From NCBI RefSeq assembly GCF_035083965.1, contig NC_089724.1, positions 9,418,910 to 9,482,909 of the forward strand: a DNA stretch of 64,000 nt. The letters are read 5' to 3'. The notes below the pieces were generated by a model. The model saw only the letters and a list, made by a program, of their open reading frames with translations. It was not told where the DNA came from and ran no database searches. Numbering within the stretch: the first letter of the stretch is position 1; each line of letters opens with the position of its first letter. This document shows positions 44,844-60,000 of the stretch, one piece after another. The stretch is from Branchiostoma lanceolatum. Lineage: Eukaryota > Chordata > Leptocardii > Amphioxiformes > Branchiostomatidae. A program made the position numbers and the translations under genes.

Positions 44844-47362
44844 CGGTGCAACATTGCTTCAGCCCGGCCTAAAGCTCCAAATCATCACGGTCAAACCGCT
44901 GGAGACGGAGACGCAGCGCCTGATGGGGGGATAGACGAACGTACTGACGCGGAACGGTTAGGGGAATAGCTCTGCGGCCATGTTGCTGCTGGGCGGGACC
45001 ACTGAACCTGTATGGGCGCCGCTACTGCTGAATATTCGCGGAGTCACATGTCGGCTCAGGGGTCCAATTTGTCTGCGTATTTCTTATTCCACGCGCGTCC
45101 GCCGATACGTTACGGCAAAATCGCTATATAAGGAAATATAATCAACTCGTTCGGGCCCACTTTACGCGTCAACAACTACAAACTTGGAGAATCGACGATA
45201 AATTACGTACTTACAGGGTTTAAGCAAATATCGATTTGTAGCGTCATTTTGTGAGACGATACCAAATCTGAAGAGCGGTTAAATTGACTGCACGTATATT
45301 TGATAATCAAATCTTAGCCAACGTCACTGATGAATCGGTTGGCTGTATAATGACCATTGCTAACATCCGTTAGGCGATTTGCGTACCTATTTCCGGTGAT
45401 GGAGCCAATTTGGTCGTGATTCCAATTTATTACTCCGCGTATGGAACGGAGCACAGCCTAGCCATGGCAAATGGGCCCAATTTAGATTCCAGTGTCGGTG
45501 ATACCGCTAGCTGTCACATTTGAATGGGGGACCGTGTGAGGGATATCTGCGTAATGCTTTGATGTATGGGTGGTACCAGGGAGAAATAAATGGGGAGGGG
45601 GCAAATTGGAGATGTACATACTAGAAGATAACAAAAACTAAACTAATCGCTTCAAAAGTCACTCGCTATAAATGCATACAATAGTAGGATTTGTAGTATT
45701 ATTTCAAGATTTATGGGTTCTGTAATCTTTGAAATCTCTAACATCTGCAATGTTATAATTTCTGTGAGTTAGTTGATATTCTGTTTCTGGTAGAAACGTG
45801 GTGTGCATTTTGATTAGGTGATTTGATCAAAGCACTCTCAGGTACTAAAGTACTTTCTATGGGGGAAGAGTGGCCGTGGGGTGCGTCATCCATTCGGCGG
45901 GACTGATGCTTTAAATATGAACACTTTAAGCCATTATAAGTATATTCCTAAGGGAGCTGTTCAACGAAGGTAAAAAGCTGGGTCTTAATACATATATATA
46001 CTAAGTCCTTTCAAAGTCGAAAGCATAACATGTCTACGAGTACTGTTTAAGAAACTTGTTATAAAGATTCAATTTTTGTTCAACTTTCGTGTTCAAGGCG
46101 ACAAGGGCAAACTATTGTGCTTTTTCCTTGTTGTCTTTATTCCGACAAAACATCATATTCATGTGTTTTACCACAATGATTATCGATTAAGCGTGCATCA
46201 AAGTCGACGTAATCTACGATACAATATAACATACTGGAAAATACGGTTTCGAGCGTAGAGTAGTCACACTTTCTTGCATATCTGCCTTTTCATATCTGGA
46301 AGAAAGACCAGTGACCAAGTTTCCATCACAATCAACAACAACGAACAACTTTAAATTTCGCGTCTTTGTTCACAAAGAAATGAAACCGTACAGTACAGCA
46401 ACAATACTCATTTGATGTTCATCCGGATTTTGGTCAGATATGGCTTTTCGTCAAGCGCGCTCACTTGATTGCGTAACTATTTTCCAGTTCCTTGTGTGAA
46501 GGAAATTACACCTAATATCAAATATTTTGCACAGTGACATATGCTTCATATACATTTGATGTATACTTGCATGTATTATAAGCCCTCATATAACACATAA
46601 TACTTTACAATACGATGCGATAACTGCACCTTATATTTGTAACTCAATCCCTGGAGAATACCTAGACAGTAATATAGTCTGCATATACTTACTAAAAGTC
46701 TTCACAGAACACATAAGATAGGGTTTCTTTGTTATACGATGCGACATTGAATTCAGACAACCATCACTGTCAATCAGACGGAAAATGATTCTTAATAACA
46801 CATACATCATATATGATACTTCCACAGGTCATCTCCATTCTACTCCGCTTATAGAAGCCTTTCTTTACAGGCGTTCTCAAGATTTAGAGATATCGAAACC
46901 ACTTCGGACCTTTTGGCAGTGTAAGAAACGACAGATATGTAGAAAAACATTAGCTGCTTTGAGCCCAGGAATATTTGTTACTGAATACAATTCAATATAG
47001 TCGCAGCCTCGCAGGTCAAAAAGAGCTGTGAAGTACCACTCACTCACCGAAGCTTCAAATAATAATGGTGTAAAAGTACATTTAGACCATTTTTAAGTGT
47101 TATTCTAATATAAGACTTCTCTGATTAATCATTAAAGTAATGTCTGCCGTGTGCCACCAGCTGTTCAGTATGCGGTTAGTTAAAGCCTCCATATACATTT
47201 GTCACTAATCACACACTGGTCAAAGCATGGAAACTTGCATGTCTTTCACAGCGCACACGAACAAACATCTTGTCAAACGACACCTTTCGACTCGTGATGT
47301 TATACACACAAAGTCTAACATATTCACTCTGTATAAAAAACATCGGAACGAAACCACGTTCC
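44844..47362. other. Intergenic between gene E and gene F
   Basis: No gene, RNA or well-defined repeat recognised. 44850-45130 is relatively GC-rich and may hold the gene E promoter. The end nearest 47362 is the 3' side of the cyclase. Confidence 0.55.
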
Positions 47363-48006
47363 TCAGGAAATGCAGCACACACTGCTGTTCTTCCCGGCCC
47401 TGAATAGTTTGCGGAGGTTGTGCCCTTCCTTCCCTCTCTCCTCTTCTTCTGCATTTACCATCTCATCCTCGTCATTCTGTGAGCCAGAAACGTCACAGGT
47501 AAACACAAAATGTGTTGAATAGTCCAGGAACTGAAGTAGTCACTGCTATAGCTATTTTACATCATAAAAGGAAGTGCGTCTTTTTGTGACCCCACACTGG
47601 CGTACGATAGGAGAGGAGTAAATTGCTAATCAAATGCCTGTGCTGTTTCTTCCAGATTTATTTCGTCAGAGTTTGCCAAGGGAATTTAGATTTGCAACAC
47701 GTGAAATCATTTGACATACAGTCGGGTGGTAGGTAAAGTTTAAAAAATACTTACAATTTTGTCGTCTCCTCCTGTTGCTCCGACTGTTTCCAGCTGGTTG
47801 TTCGGGTGGCCCGGCGATTCTCCCTCGGCGTCCTTCGCCCTGTCCTTGTCCACGACCGGGGGGATGAAGTTGGGCTGCGGCGAGACCTGACACGGGCCCG
47901 CCTCACTCTTGGTGGGGTCTGCCTCCTCCGGGGGAGACAGGACAGACTCTCCGCCGTCATTTCTCAGCTTCCCCTTCAGCCAGTAGGTCTTCATCAACTC
48001 ATTTCC
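47363..48006 (-). other. Gene F C-terminal tail exons (47755-48006, 47363-47476)
   Basis: Starts [14 protein letters not shown] (end of the cyclase domain), then a Pro/Glu/Asp-rich linker, an acidic run ([11 protein letters not shown]) and [15 protein letters not shown]. The last four residues CCIS form a CaaX-type prenylation box following a basic segment. Confidence 0.8.
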
Positions 48007-51000
48007 CTGTCGTCAAACATCGGTCAAACACTGTCAGGCTATCAGTTCTACTTGATGCATCTAGCATCTCCGCAGTTTAAAAGCAATTAAAACTAAAATC
48101 AGCATCTTTAGACTAAACGTTACATTTCTTCATGATAGAAAAGTAAACTTAATTGCAGAACAATTGTACAAGGTACAACTTAAGGCATCTTCTGCTACAT
48201 AACAAGGTAATACTCGTACGGTCTGTCACATGAATTCAGACATCATTACCTCGCCAAGCTGAATTCTTATCTCGTTTGCCTGGCTGGTTGTCTTAGCCTG
48301 CGAAAAAAACAGTTTGCTATCAAAGAACGCTTTACGATCAACAAATAATACTAGCCTCGGTTTTAACAGTCAATGCACTAATTGATTGATGATGTAGTTA
48401 TACAAACCTTGAAAGACCACAAGCACTTTTGCTTCAAATCGTTTACCCCAGAAAGTAACCCCAATAATTAGGTACACGATGTACGAATAAAAACCTTTGA
48501 CAACATGACCTTCAGGAAGACGCAATCATTGCCTTGAAACACCTTCGCCTTTTTTTGTATGAGAATATGTTGCCATTGATGCTGCATTTAATAACCAAGA
48601 GAATTAAGCTCATAACACAATTCACAAGCTGTGTTATAGTTATATTGATTCAGCCTGAATAGTTACATGAAAGAATGCCTCGTACTTGGCCTTTTTGACA
48701 AGGAATCATAATAAGATACCGGATCGTAATCGAGACTGGCCTAAGCTTAAACTTAAGGCAAAAGAAGCTACATGTATGGATCGGGACTGTGCAGTGTGGT
48801 GGAACCTCGTGGAGAGGAACACGGGGGCAGTCCATGGCCTAGGAACTTAGGCAGGCAGGTAGGTAGGAATCATCTGTCCGGCACAACACTTACGGGAATG
48901 GACCCGCGTTCCTCGATGATGTAGGGCTGTCCCTGTAGATAGTCCTTCGTCACCTGGCTGATGTGGACGTGCATTCCCTGGGTGGGACGGAATATGATGA
49001 GAAGTGGATACATTGTTGTAAATGTCGTTCTCAGGCAATATCTTTGTCATGTGCGTTGGATGAAATAGTTCGTAAGAAAAAAAGATAACAGATGCAGATA
49101 GGTGAATATCACAATATCAAATATCCATCCTATTGGATTAGATCAAATATGTGACGCATTGTTAAGTGCAAGAATGTAAGTTGTCAAAACAAAGCCATCT
49201 ACCTCGCCGCTGGCTTCCATATACGATGCAGTGTTCACTGTCTCTCCAAAGAGACACCATCGGGGCATCTTCAGGCCCACCACACCTGCCACCACCATGC
49301 CGGAATGCACTCCTTGCGTAGAAAAAAAAATGTTTCAGTAACTCTCTTTCACACCATTAGAGTGGTCAACCATTTGTAGAAAACATTACCATAGAAGAGT
49401 ACACCTAGCACTCTTCCACGAAGGACCAAACTACAGCACACCACATTTTTAGCTAACACGAGAGATGACTTACCCACTCGGATGTGCAGGTTCTCGTTCG
49501 TAGATGGATCCTTCAGATGTTCCATAGACCTGATCATGTCTAGAGCCATGTCACACACGTGGTGAGCGTGGTATTTGGTTGTGGTCGGAGCACCAGAGAC
49601 GACCATGTAAGCATCGCCGATAGTTTCAACCTGAAGGATGCAACTAGTTATCAAGTGTTTTACAAATTAATCGTTATGATGCTGACTTATTTCGCGTGTA
49701 TGATCTGTCAATATCAAAGTGACTGTTCACGTGCAACCTTGTGGAGTTGCAAATATTATGTCATGGTTGTAATGAGCCCAGGTAAACTTACCTTGTAGAC
49801 TTGGTGTTTCTCGCTTAGCTGGTCAAAGAGGGTGTACATGGAGTTGAGCATGGATACAACCTGCATAGGTGTGATGCGGCTGCAGATCTTGGTAAAGCCG
49901 ACCACATCACTGAATAGGATGGTGACTTCTTGGAATACCTACATGTCAACCAAGAATCAAAGAGACAAGCCTGACTCATGATTTGAAATGTACAACACTA
50001 AGACACTTGGCTTGACACAGATTTTGCACAATACACATGGGTGTCGTGTATGTTATAATTCCTTTTGATCACCTCAATGATACTGCTGGATGAGTAAAAC
50101 ACATGTCTGATTCAAAATCAGTTGATCACAAAATTCAAGTGAAACATACATATTACATGATAAATTGTCACCGTTTATGTCGCCTGATCGTAAAGAATAC
50201 ACATGCCCGGAAAATATCACTTCTGAGAACACTGACAACGTGACTGTTGTTCTTGAAAAAGATTGGTTACAGATTGAAGCCACGCTATGAACATGACAGG
50301 AATTGTTAGTGCATGTACACTTGATTGGTAAACAACAAACAACCAGTTGGTAACATGGCATTAAGTGTCTTGGAGCGATCTCCTATAGGCAGCCCTTTCC
50401 GGCCACGTCACGGCATTTCTGATGACTCTGGATTCTGGATTTTTCTTTGGTTTCCCTTTTAACGGTGTATTGATTGGAAAAAAATAGCAAATTCAAGGTT
50501 GAAAATGAAGGTAATTAGAGCTCGTAATTTGGATCATTGATTTCATGTGGTCATTTCAGAATACAAACGGCACCAATAAGTAGAAGAGTAAGTCGAAAAA
50601 ACAGATCTCATATGACCCTCATGTCACGTGCGTGGCCCAAAAGCAAAACTGCCCAAACCTCGCATGTTTGCTGTAGGGCCCATGCGGACTTGAAGTCGAA
50701 GTGTCGCAAAAGGTCGCAAACCTCGCAAGTTTCAACGGACGGCTCTCCGCGACGCAGTCGATCGGCCACTGTCTTCGGTATCATCTGATACAGCAGTTCG
50801 TCCGTTTTCTTCATCTCTTGGTCCAACTGCCGCATGCTTTCTTCTAGCTTGGAGCTCTTTTGCTGCTCCTGAAGATAGAAAATAGAATCTGTGAATCATT
50901 TCGTCAGATTGGGAAGTCACTTGATAAACTGACAACCAAGTGTTTTTATTTAAACAGACGTTTCTGTTTTTAGGATCGCATCTGTAAGCAGCACCACCTA

Positions 51001-54000
51001 CAGCTGCAGTGCAAAGTGAACCAGTCAGAATCACCATGAGGAAGGTGACGGACGGTCACCGAAACGTCGGTTAAATAGAACACTTGGTTGTGTACAAAGA
51101 GTCTGTTCAGAAAAAGGAATGAACTAGAAAGGCAACATTTGCACGAACAAATGCAACATGTATCGCCCATTTCCCTCCCCATGCATGCAAAAAGCGACTG
51201 TTCTAATGCCAAAAAAATGGAGCATTCCAAAATAACGTTTAACTATTATAAAGTAAGACCATGAAATTACCATTGTAAATATCAACGTGATCTAGGCTAA
51301 CGTTTGTTGTATGTCTGCAATGTTGGTATTTGAATAAAGAGTTGAATTGAAGACCAGTCAGAAATGAATCTCTCCCAATTTGAAACCCTATGCATGGATA
51401 GGCTTTTCAAGGCACCCATGTTCATTCTCCCTCCTACTGCAAGAATTAACTCCCAAAATCATCTCATGGGAAAAGAATCTGCCTAAAACTGAACTATTGC
51501 AAAGTCATATTCCAGGCCCGAAACGGAGCTTGTGTCCCCTATGAAAGAATAGATTACAGGAACTACCATGCATAGCCGACCATTCAGAAAACATATCTAT
51601 TAAAACAAGAAAGCTTTTAAAGAAAGCTGGCCGGGGCGCATTTGGAAGAAAGGATTAGACGAAGAAAAAAGGAAAGAAGAAGAATACGCTAGCAAAAACA
51701 AAATATTTCCTCCTTATATAAAAAGAAAAAAATCTCTGACCGGGACCTCGAACCGACAACCTCCCGATCGCCGTGAAACGATCTATTACCATCCACTAAC
51801 CGACTGAGCGACTTGTGCGAATTAACTCTTACGTGAGGTTTTTTATGTAATATGCCCATTTCTGGGGATCTGGCAGGGCATATTCCCAGCGGTGCCTGGT
51901 CGCCATCTTGAATTTTCGCGCTACGCGAAATGACTCACGGAAATGTTTCGATATCCACGCACACTCACGCGAGAATATGTCCACGAGATCAAAACATACG
52001 AACATTGCAGGGAAATTTTAGTTGCCGAAACATATCGTCGGGTCCGATTTTCAAGTCCATTATCCCTGAAAGCCCTAGGAGCAGCCGTAAAAATGCCCCA
52101 GACATTGCTCTAGGTACAGAGAACACTATAGTGTGTGACAGTTTTCCCCTTCTAGCTTCTTGACCCTGCTTCTAGTGTTAAGCGATGTCTGTGTTTTGTC
52201 TTCGGCAATGGCGCTATGTAAACACTAACACTTGACGTCGGAGAGGAATGATGTTCAAATGACCCGACTAAGGTGATAATCTTCTGTTCATTCGATAGCA
52301 GAAATTTACTGTTCATTGAGTAGATATGCCATCATTGTTATGTCATGACTGAAAATAAATCTGTTTTCAATAGGTCTTCAATGTGTATTCAATGCCCATC
52401 AATTATATAGTCTTATGGAAATAATGACACCAAAAAGCTATAGGGTAACTTAAATTCAACCTCTACCATCATGAACTACTAAATGATGTCATTGCCATGC
52501 AGAGATCATAAATAATTAGCATAACAAAAAGATAACTGCTACCTTACCTTGGAACCTATAGATGCCAGAGACTGAATACCATAGTCCTGATTCGAAGCAC
52601 TGTTGTATCAATCTTTACTATGTGCACGGTTCATATTTGAGGTTACAGAGAGTGCATTTGCAATTTTTATACTCAACTACTCAACAGGCAGGCAACTTGT
52701 ACAGGATATAAGTTCTGTATATGTGTGACCTTAAAAAGTTATATATCAACATGACAGAGACTTTCTGGTATTCAGAATGTACAGTGAAGTCTTATTTACA
52801 TTTTGAACATTCAATTGAACAACAATTAAAGCATAACAAAGAGTTTTTATCTGAGTCACTTTCTATTTTCTGCTGCACATGTTCTGGCATTAATATGCCC
52901 TACCATCCTTTCATCTTGTTACTGCACACTCTGCAGACAGTCTCGAGGTATTCTCTGTGCTCCTCATCTGTGTGACCTGCAGTGCATATGAACAACATGT
53001 TGATATTATCAATATTGACACTGTCTGACATATATAATACATACATACTGATACAATCTACTTTTTTTTTTGAAAATGATTATAATGAAATTATACTAGA
53101 AGGGTAAATTACTTATAGGCTTTTTCAAACACAATTACAATGTCAGGACTCCAATGAGACTAGTACTGACCTGTGGGGATGGGGGGTGGTGCTGCTAGCT
53201 TTTGAGTACTCAATTTGTATTAATCCATACAATAGAATCTATGGGAACGAGACCAATGCATACATTTCGTGTCGACATACCCATGCATATCCTTCGTGTC
53301 GTTAAAAATACGGCCGCGTCGTTGAATGACACCATTGTAAAATGGCTCCAAAACATCTCTGGATATACCAAAAAAATAGGCTAATTCCAGAAAAAATAAT
53401 TTAGAAAACTACAGCCTAATTACTCCAGGACATCATTAAGGTCTTCATTCATCCCCCTCAGACCAACTCATAAATTCAAAAAAGTCATAACTCACCGAAA
53501 ATTCGCCGTAAAAAGAATTAGAAGCGGTTTTCACCGTCTGCAAGCCTAGACGTTTATCTTGGCAAGTGGCACCAGTGCGCATGCGTGAAAGGAATGCCTC
53601 ATTCCCAAGGTCTTTTGCGCATCTGGAAGTACTAGAAGTCTGGGGTACCCTGGGACAGAGTCAGCCCAGTCACGTGGTACACTAATGAGCAAGATGGCAG
53701 CAAACCTTTTGCACACGTAAATTTTCATAGTGGGAAAGGCTTATGGTATGTGGACAGGAGTCTGTAAATTTGACGAATGAACGAACCAAACAGCCAAACT
53801 ACCAACCAATTAAACCGGGCTCTAGGCCAGGGCTGCTCCCCGGCAAAAATGAATTTTTGTGTAATCGCCCCTGTCCGAAATCAATTTCAAAACGTCCCCC
53901 GTTCAATAATAATACGCACCACATGCAAGACAACTATACCACACGCCAGGTACTCGTGCGCGGGGATTGGGGTCACTGACATGTAACGTAACATGACCTA

Positions 54001-57000
54001 TTTACGTGCAGAACCTATTTACGTCCGGTTTGGCTCATGTCCACATGTCGCGGTGTATTATGCCAAAGCCTGTTCTCATGAGCAATAAAGAACATCATAA
54101 GTATGATCCTTAGCTATTTCTTTAATTTTTGCACAGCAAAACATAATGACCATGCGTTTACCACGTGAACGCCACGTGCCGCGCATGTGGGGGGAAATTT
54201 ACAGATAAACATTGTTCTTTTTCCATCGCGTTAAGCAAGTGGCCGGACAGACATAGTGATTTTACTATCATTTGTCTGCAGACTACTTTGGACAGTTACT
54301 GTGCATTTTTTTCTGGTCTATGTTCTTCAAGCATAGCGCTAGAAGGGAAAAGATTCAGAAGTGGACGATAATGGGTTACCCTAGCACAATTCTTCATCAT
54401 ATACCTCAGTATAAATACATGCTCGCACGGCGTTAAACAGGCGGAGAAAAACTTACAGACCATGAATTTTATTTTTAGAAGAGCTGATATTTCTGCCCAT
54501 GGGTTTGAAATTTGGCTCTGTCCGCGCGGTTTTAAGATTAATACGTTTTGAATAAATTGGACGTTAACTGGTTACCTTACGTTAGGTTGTGAGAGCTTCT
54601 ACTCGCCAAATTACAGCGCCGCCGCGTATCTTCAGCCAAATGACCATAATTTTGAGTGTTGTACGGCCGCTTACGTTTATACTGGTACGCTACATACATG
54701 TAGGCCATACTCAAGCTATTTAACGCATTTTCAGTGGCAAATTTCATTGAATATAGTACGCACGTTGTACATATTTTTGACCGTGTTTGCACCGCCGTGG
54801 ACGTAGCTTTACCGACTAATACCATCGACACTTCTCCAGTTCAACAAAATACCTCACGTGTGCACTAGTTCAAACCTTACTGCAGTTGAACGCCATGCAA
54901 AGAGTCATCTGGGTAAATATCCAATGCACAACTACACCAAATTTCAGGTCCTTTGGTTTTAACACGAAGGCACTGGAGGCCTAAATGTACGTTTTTGGTC
55001 AGAAAAACCTCAATAAAATCTGTTTAAAGGCATTTATCGTAAAAATTTATAATAAAAAAACCTACAGGTACTCTCTACCTGTATACCAAATTTGAGCCCA
55101 TTTGGCCCAGAGACGACCGAGATGAATCGATTTGAAGATCATTACAAACACAATATGTACCACCCATACCTAGTATGGGCGATACATAACTACTGGCTAT
55201 CGAGAAGAGTACAGTAGATGAATTGTGATAAACCCCAGTCCTTTGAAAGACTAAAGGCATAATTACTTGGGTTTTCACATTTTCATACTTTCCTAAGCTT
55301 ATCTTCTTGAAGCATTTCTTATTTTCACTACAATGATAAACATCGATTGTAATATTGACTTGTTTATGTATGATATGTATGAAAATATTATGTCACTTCA
55401 ACATACATGGCCATTAATGAAGAGTACTGTAGCGAGAACATTAGGACGTGTAATGAGTCTAACATAAGGTTTCTTTGTTGAAACACCATTCGGATTAACA
55501 GGGGAATCTTTCAACGGGTATACCATTTTATGGTTCACCTGATCGAGCGCCAGTTTGAGCTCGGCGGACTGTTGTGTTCCAGTAAGCACCAGGTCCCTGC
55601 TGGAGTCGTGCATGCTCAAGTCGTTGATGAACAAGCCGATCCGGTACATCGCCTCCAAGTTCTCCATTCTATAGGGTAGAGACAAAGAAGGGCACTAGTC
55701 TAGTTAGCTATAGCCTTTGTCTGAATGAATTAACTTTATTGCTCAACAATCATATGTGGTACAATGTATGGCATTAAATCAACAATGCTGTAAGGATAAT
55801 CTATCCTACAATTCTAATGCGAAATATTATATAACAGTGTATGGGTTACAATATAGCTAGGTATGGGTATACGTAATTCGCTCTCGCTTTTGGAATTATG
55901 TATAAAGAAATTTACCTATGTAGCTGGATATAGGAGTTGGACATACCAACAATACATAGAAAATATCATTTTGTCTTGTCTTATGCAGTCTGTGGAATTC
56001 GTCCATTCAGAAAGCACCAACAGTTATATGTGTTACTTTCTACATGTTTTTCTATGTGTATCTATAACCGTATCAATACTCACATTGGGGTTCCGATGAA
56101 GATGACCGAATCCCATTCCTTCATGAACATCATCTGCCCTTTAAGTGTCAGACAGTTGCTTGATGCTCCTTCGATGCCGTCAACTCCTTCCTGGGCCGCA
56201 TCTAAAGAATTAAAACAAACAAACAAACAAACAAACAAACAAAACATTAAGGTACTGAAGAGTTCGGTCCAAATTTTAGAATTCCAGTATCTTTTTTTCT
56301 ACACCGTGCCGCAATTCGCAATAGAATCAATCAAACATAAGGGACATCAAGTGTTGATGCATGGGAGCAGGAAACATGCCGCAATTCGCAATAGAATCAA
56401 TTAATCAATCATCTGCGGACATCAACTGTTGATGCGTTGCAGCAGTAACGTGCTGCAATAGAATCAATCAATCAATCAATCATCTTTAATTTGGACATCA
56501 ACTACTGATACATAGCTGTAAACATCTTTTTCCGGGCAAGAGAAAAGAAGAATTTCCGAACAAACCGGTGATGCTTTGGTAGGCCAGCAGTTCCAGGGAG
56601 GTGTCCAGCGCCTTGCGATCCTCCTCTTCCCCCTCCCGTTGTTCCTCACCTTCGCCATTGTGGTGACCTACGGAAGAAATTTCATTTCAGAACGTCATGA
56701 ATCCAAAACCCTTGTAGTTGTTGAATAAGAGTATCAAACAGATATTTAGACTAAATATATCAGGTATACAAGTTTATTTTTGCCGCGGGAGGGGCTGGTA
56801 TTGTACGCGCCACCTGCAAGACAACTATTGTATGGAACTTTGAGTAAATCCAGTTTCTACCTTGTCGAAAAGCGGCCATACCATGGTGGAGCAAGCACTC
56901 AAAGTAAAATAAAGGCCTCGACTTGACTTGAACAGTGTTAGATCTACGTCTCGTACGCTTTACACCTTTCCATATAACAAATACATCGCTGTGGTATCGC

Positions 57001-60000
57001 ATACGTGACATTTGAAGTAATGACACTCAACAACTGTTTGAATGTGTCAGGGGCATCAACGCCTTATAAGGTCGTACTTATATGTAACACGATCTATACA
57101 TCATCAAGTATGTTAGGAAAGCAGTCCGTGGAGCATGGCTGTATTTGTTGTGAAGTCACAGGCAACACTTACTATGTTGAATAACACGTTGCTCGGCCTG
57201 CTGTAACAATCTACACATTTAGCCAATACGTTCAAGATACCATTATACCTTCATCAATATTCATCTTCATTCTTGGGTATAGAGAAATGGATGGGGCTGG
57301 GATGCAAATATAATGCATGAACAAAAAAAATAACAAAGCTTCAAGAACGCAATGTGAAAACCTTCCCTTCTGAGGTCCAAGTAGCAGGATCAACACACCC
57401 AAATCAACGGCCTTTTAACTTTGCAAGTATCATGTGATTTTTCCATCGGGACCTGTTTTTCTACGATTTGAGGAAGAAGACAGCAACGACATCACTACTA
57501 TTAACCCCTCAACACGTCACTCAGAGAGTTCAGAACCAACTGAAGCAACAAACAGGAAGATTTTATTTTTTCAATATTTTTGTAGGAAGCTATAGACAAT
57601 TACATCTATCAGTAAGGTAGCCCACAGAGACTAGTCAGTAATGAGAAACATAAAAAAGCTCACGTTTCCATCTAGAGCATACTTGAGCAATTTGCGTTTC
57701 TGAGTTTCTGAGTGACGGGCTTCTGTTCAACTCTTACGTCTAAGGTTTGTGAAAAGCTGTAATACTATGCAGACTAACCGTGTTGTGCATGACTCAGTTG
57801 GTGCTTGGCTTGTGTTCTTTGTAGAGAACCTGTAAGATTCACTATCGTCATTGAAAATTGTTTACTATCGTCAAGTGATAAATATGTCACTTCAAAATAA
57901 AAGGCCTTACTTCTCCTATTGACAAATTTCGAAACAGAAAATGTGATCGTGCATATTTTGTGCAGTTGTACCACAAAATGAAATACGAGTGAATTGTATA
58001 CAAACTTAATGACGTAACTCACTTTGAATCTTCTTGTAGAGGGGCTCGCTTCCCGAGTTCCGACCGTACCCGCCACCTCTCGTGATGGGGTCTCGCGAGA
58101 TGAGCTCAAACAGGTTGTTAGTATGAGACAACACCTGCAGCGACATGGCAATGCATGCTTGTCTTCTACCAGGTCAATTCATTACACATGTAGTAGGAAA
58201 GAGAACGCGGATTTGGTGTATCAAGCCACTTTTCTGAGTAAGATAACTGAATTTGTAAGGAAAATTATACGTATTTATTGGAGCCTAATGCTTGAATATG
58301 TACCTTGAAGCTCAACCCACTTGCATTGCGAGAGTGGCAGAATATAGAAAACGGCACAAAACTCTCAATATAGCACACAACCAAGAAACTATAGCTAAAC
58401 TAAAGTTAAGAAATGATAACTTACACGGCGCGTGAAATCGCCCCTCTTGTGCAAACGTAAAGAAAGTCACTTTTGCTCAATGAGCTTTAAACCCACCACA
58501 ATGTATTTCTAATTTACGTCCTGAACGGAAATCTCACTTATTTACTTGGGTCTCAATTCAATTTCTGTCATTATATTTTGAAAGTCTTAAAGATCCAAAT
58601 GTTTGCTCATTTTGCCCCAGTGGCAAGATGACAAAAAAGAAAGACTGAAGAACCAAAAATAGCAGCGAGTTGCTATTTTTTTGACAGGGTGTGTTTATGA
58701 GATTTCTCTGACAGAAGAACGTGTGTGATCATGGAGCATTGTAACGTTAATAATCTGTTTGTTTTTTGCTCCGCTGAAACAAACAAAAACTTTGAAACCT
58801 TGCAAGATGCGAAAAGAAAATGTGTAAAGAAAAAAAGGAGTATCTGGACAATCCAGTATGAACCAAATTCAACAGACGGAATGGTTAGTCTTTACATACA
58901 TTGTCCCACGTGAACTCCACCAGCGGTCGAACGACCCGGAAGCAGTCGTTGATCTTCTTTCCCTCCAGGTCAGACATGATGGCCTCCAACCCCACTCCAA
59001 CATTACGGATCACCATGTCCTGAAGGGATGTCATCATCATGACTAGTCAAGTGAAAATTGATTCTCTTCTCTTCATTTGAGTCACATTGCGATTATTTCT
59101 TCCGTTTAATTGTCTAGTAGGATATTTTACAGTTCTTTGTTTGAACTTTGTTTATTCTTGAGAAGCTCAAATCGGTCTGAAGGCCCTCTTCATTGAGGCC
59201 ATGAAGGAAGAGGTAAGGGTCAGGCAAAATATATAATAAAGTTACAGTTTACACTAGAAAGGCAACATTTGCAGGAGCAAATGCAACATTTATCACCCAA
59301 CCCATGTAAAAAGCGACTGTGGCATCGAGGTTAACGTTTGTTGTATGTCTGCAATGTTGGTATTTGAATAGATAATTGAATGGAAGACCAGTCAGAAATG
59401 GATCCCTCCCAATTTGAAACCCTATGCATGGATGGGCTCTTCCAGGCACCCATATTCATACTGGACCATTAAAAACCACCTTCACCAAAAAAATGGACCT
59501 TTTCGATAGTCAACCCAGCCCAAAATTGAATTCTTAAAAATGTCCCCCTCATACAATAATGGACTCTTCCAGTGGTTTGTTGACCAACACGTATTAAGCA
59601 AGTTTCAGAATGTAAACAACTAGAATCTTGTTGCTGAAGATGTAGATTTCTTCTGCGGAAGAATTTCCCCAATCGGAGAGTCCAGACAATTTTTCATTAC
59701 GCAGCGAACAAAAGTTTCACAAATATCTGCTAAACTTACCGCAAATTTCTTGTGCGCATTCCGTGACCTGTACTGTAACACTGACACATACCACCATATA
59801 AACAAGAGCTTGAAAACAATGTTGCTGAAGAAAGGATACACAACCGTGTCCCTCCAAATGTCCCCCCGTTCAATAATTATGCGCCACGCCAGCTGCACGT
59901 GCTCGGGGCTTGGGGTCACTGACCTTTAGGTCGTGTTGTTCGTCGCAAATGTTCGAGCAAATTACAGACAGCCGTCGCGTATCTTCAGCCAAATTACCAT

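Larger units (their letters stand above)
50869..55538. other. Gene F large intron (4.7 kb)
   Basis: Beyond the repeats itemised (51020-51430, 51738-51826, 53880-54000, 54590-54670, 54925-55190) no exon or RNA gene is seen. The intron is mostly transposon debris. Confidence 0.6.

Noticed and set aside
44688..44969. 93-codon + strand frame at the GC-rich region
   Set aside because: No homology; the minus strand offers a start exon with a consensus donor and phase fitting the SH2 exons.
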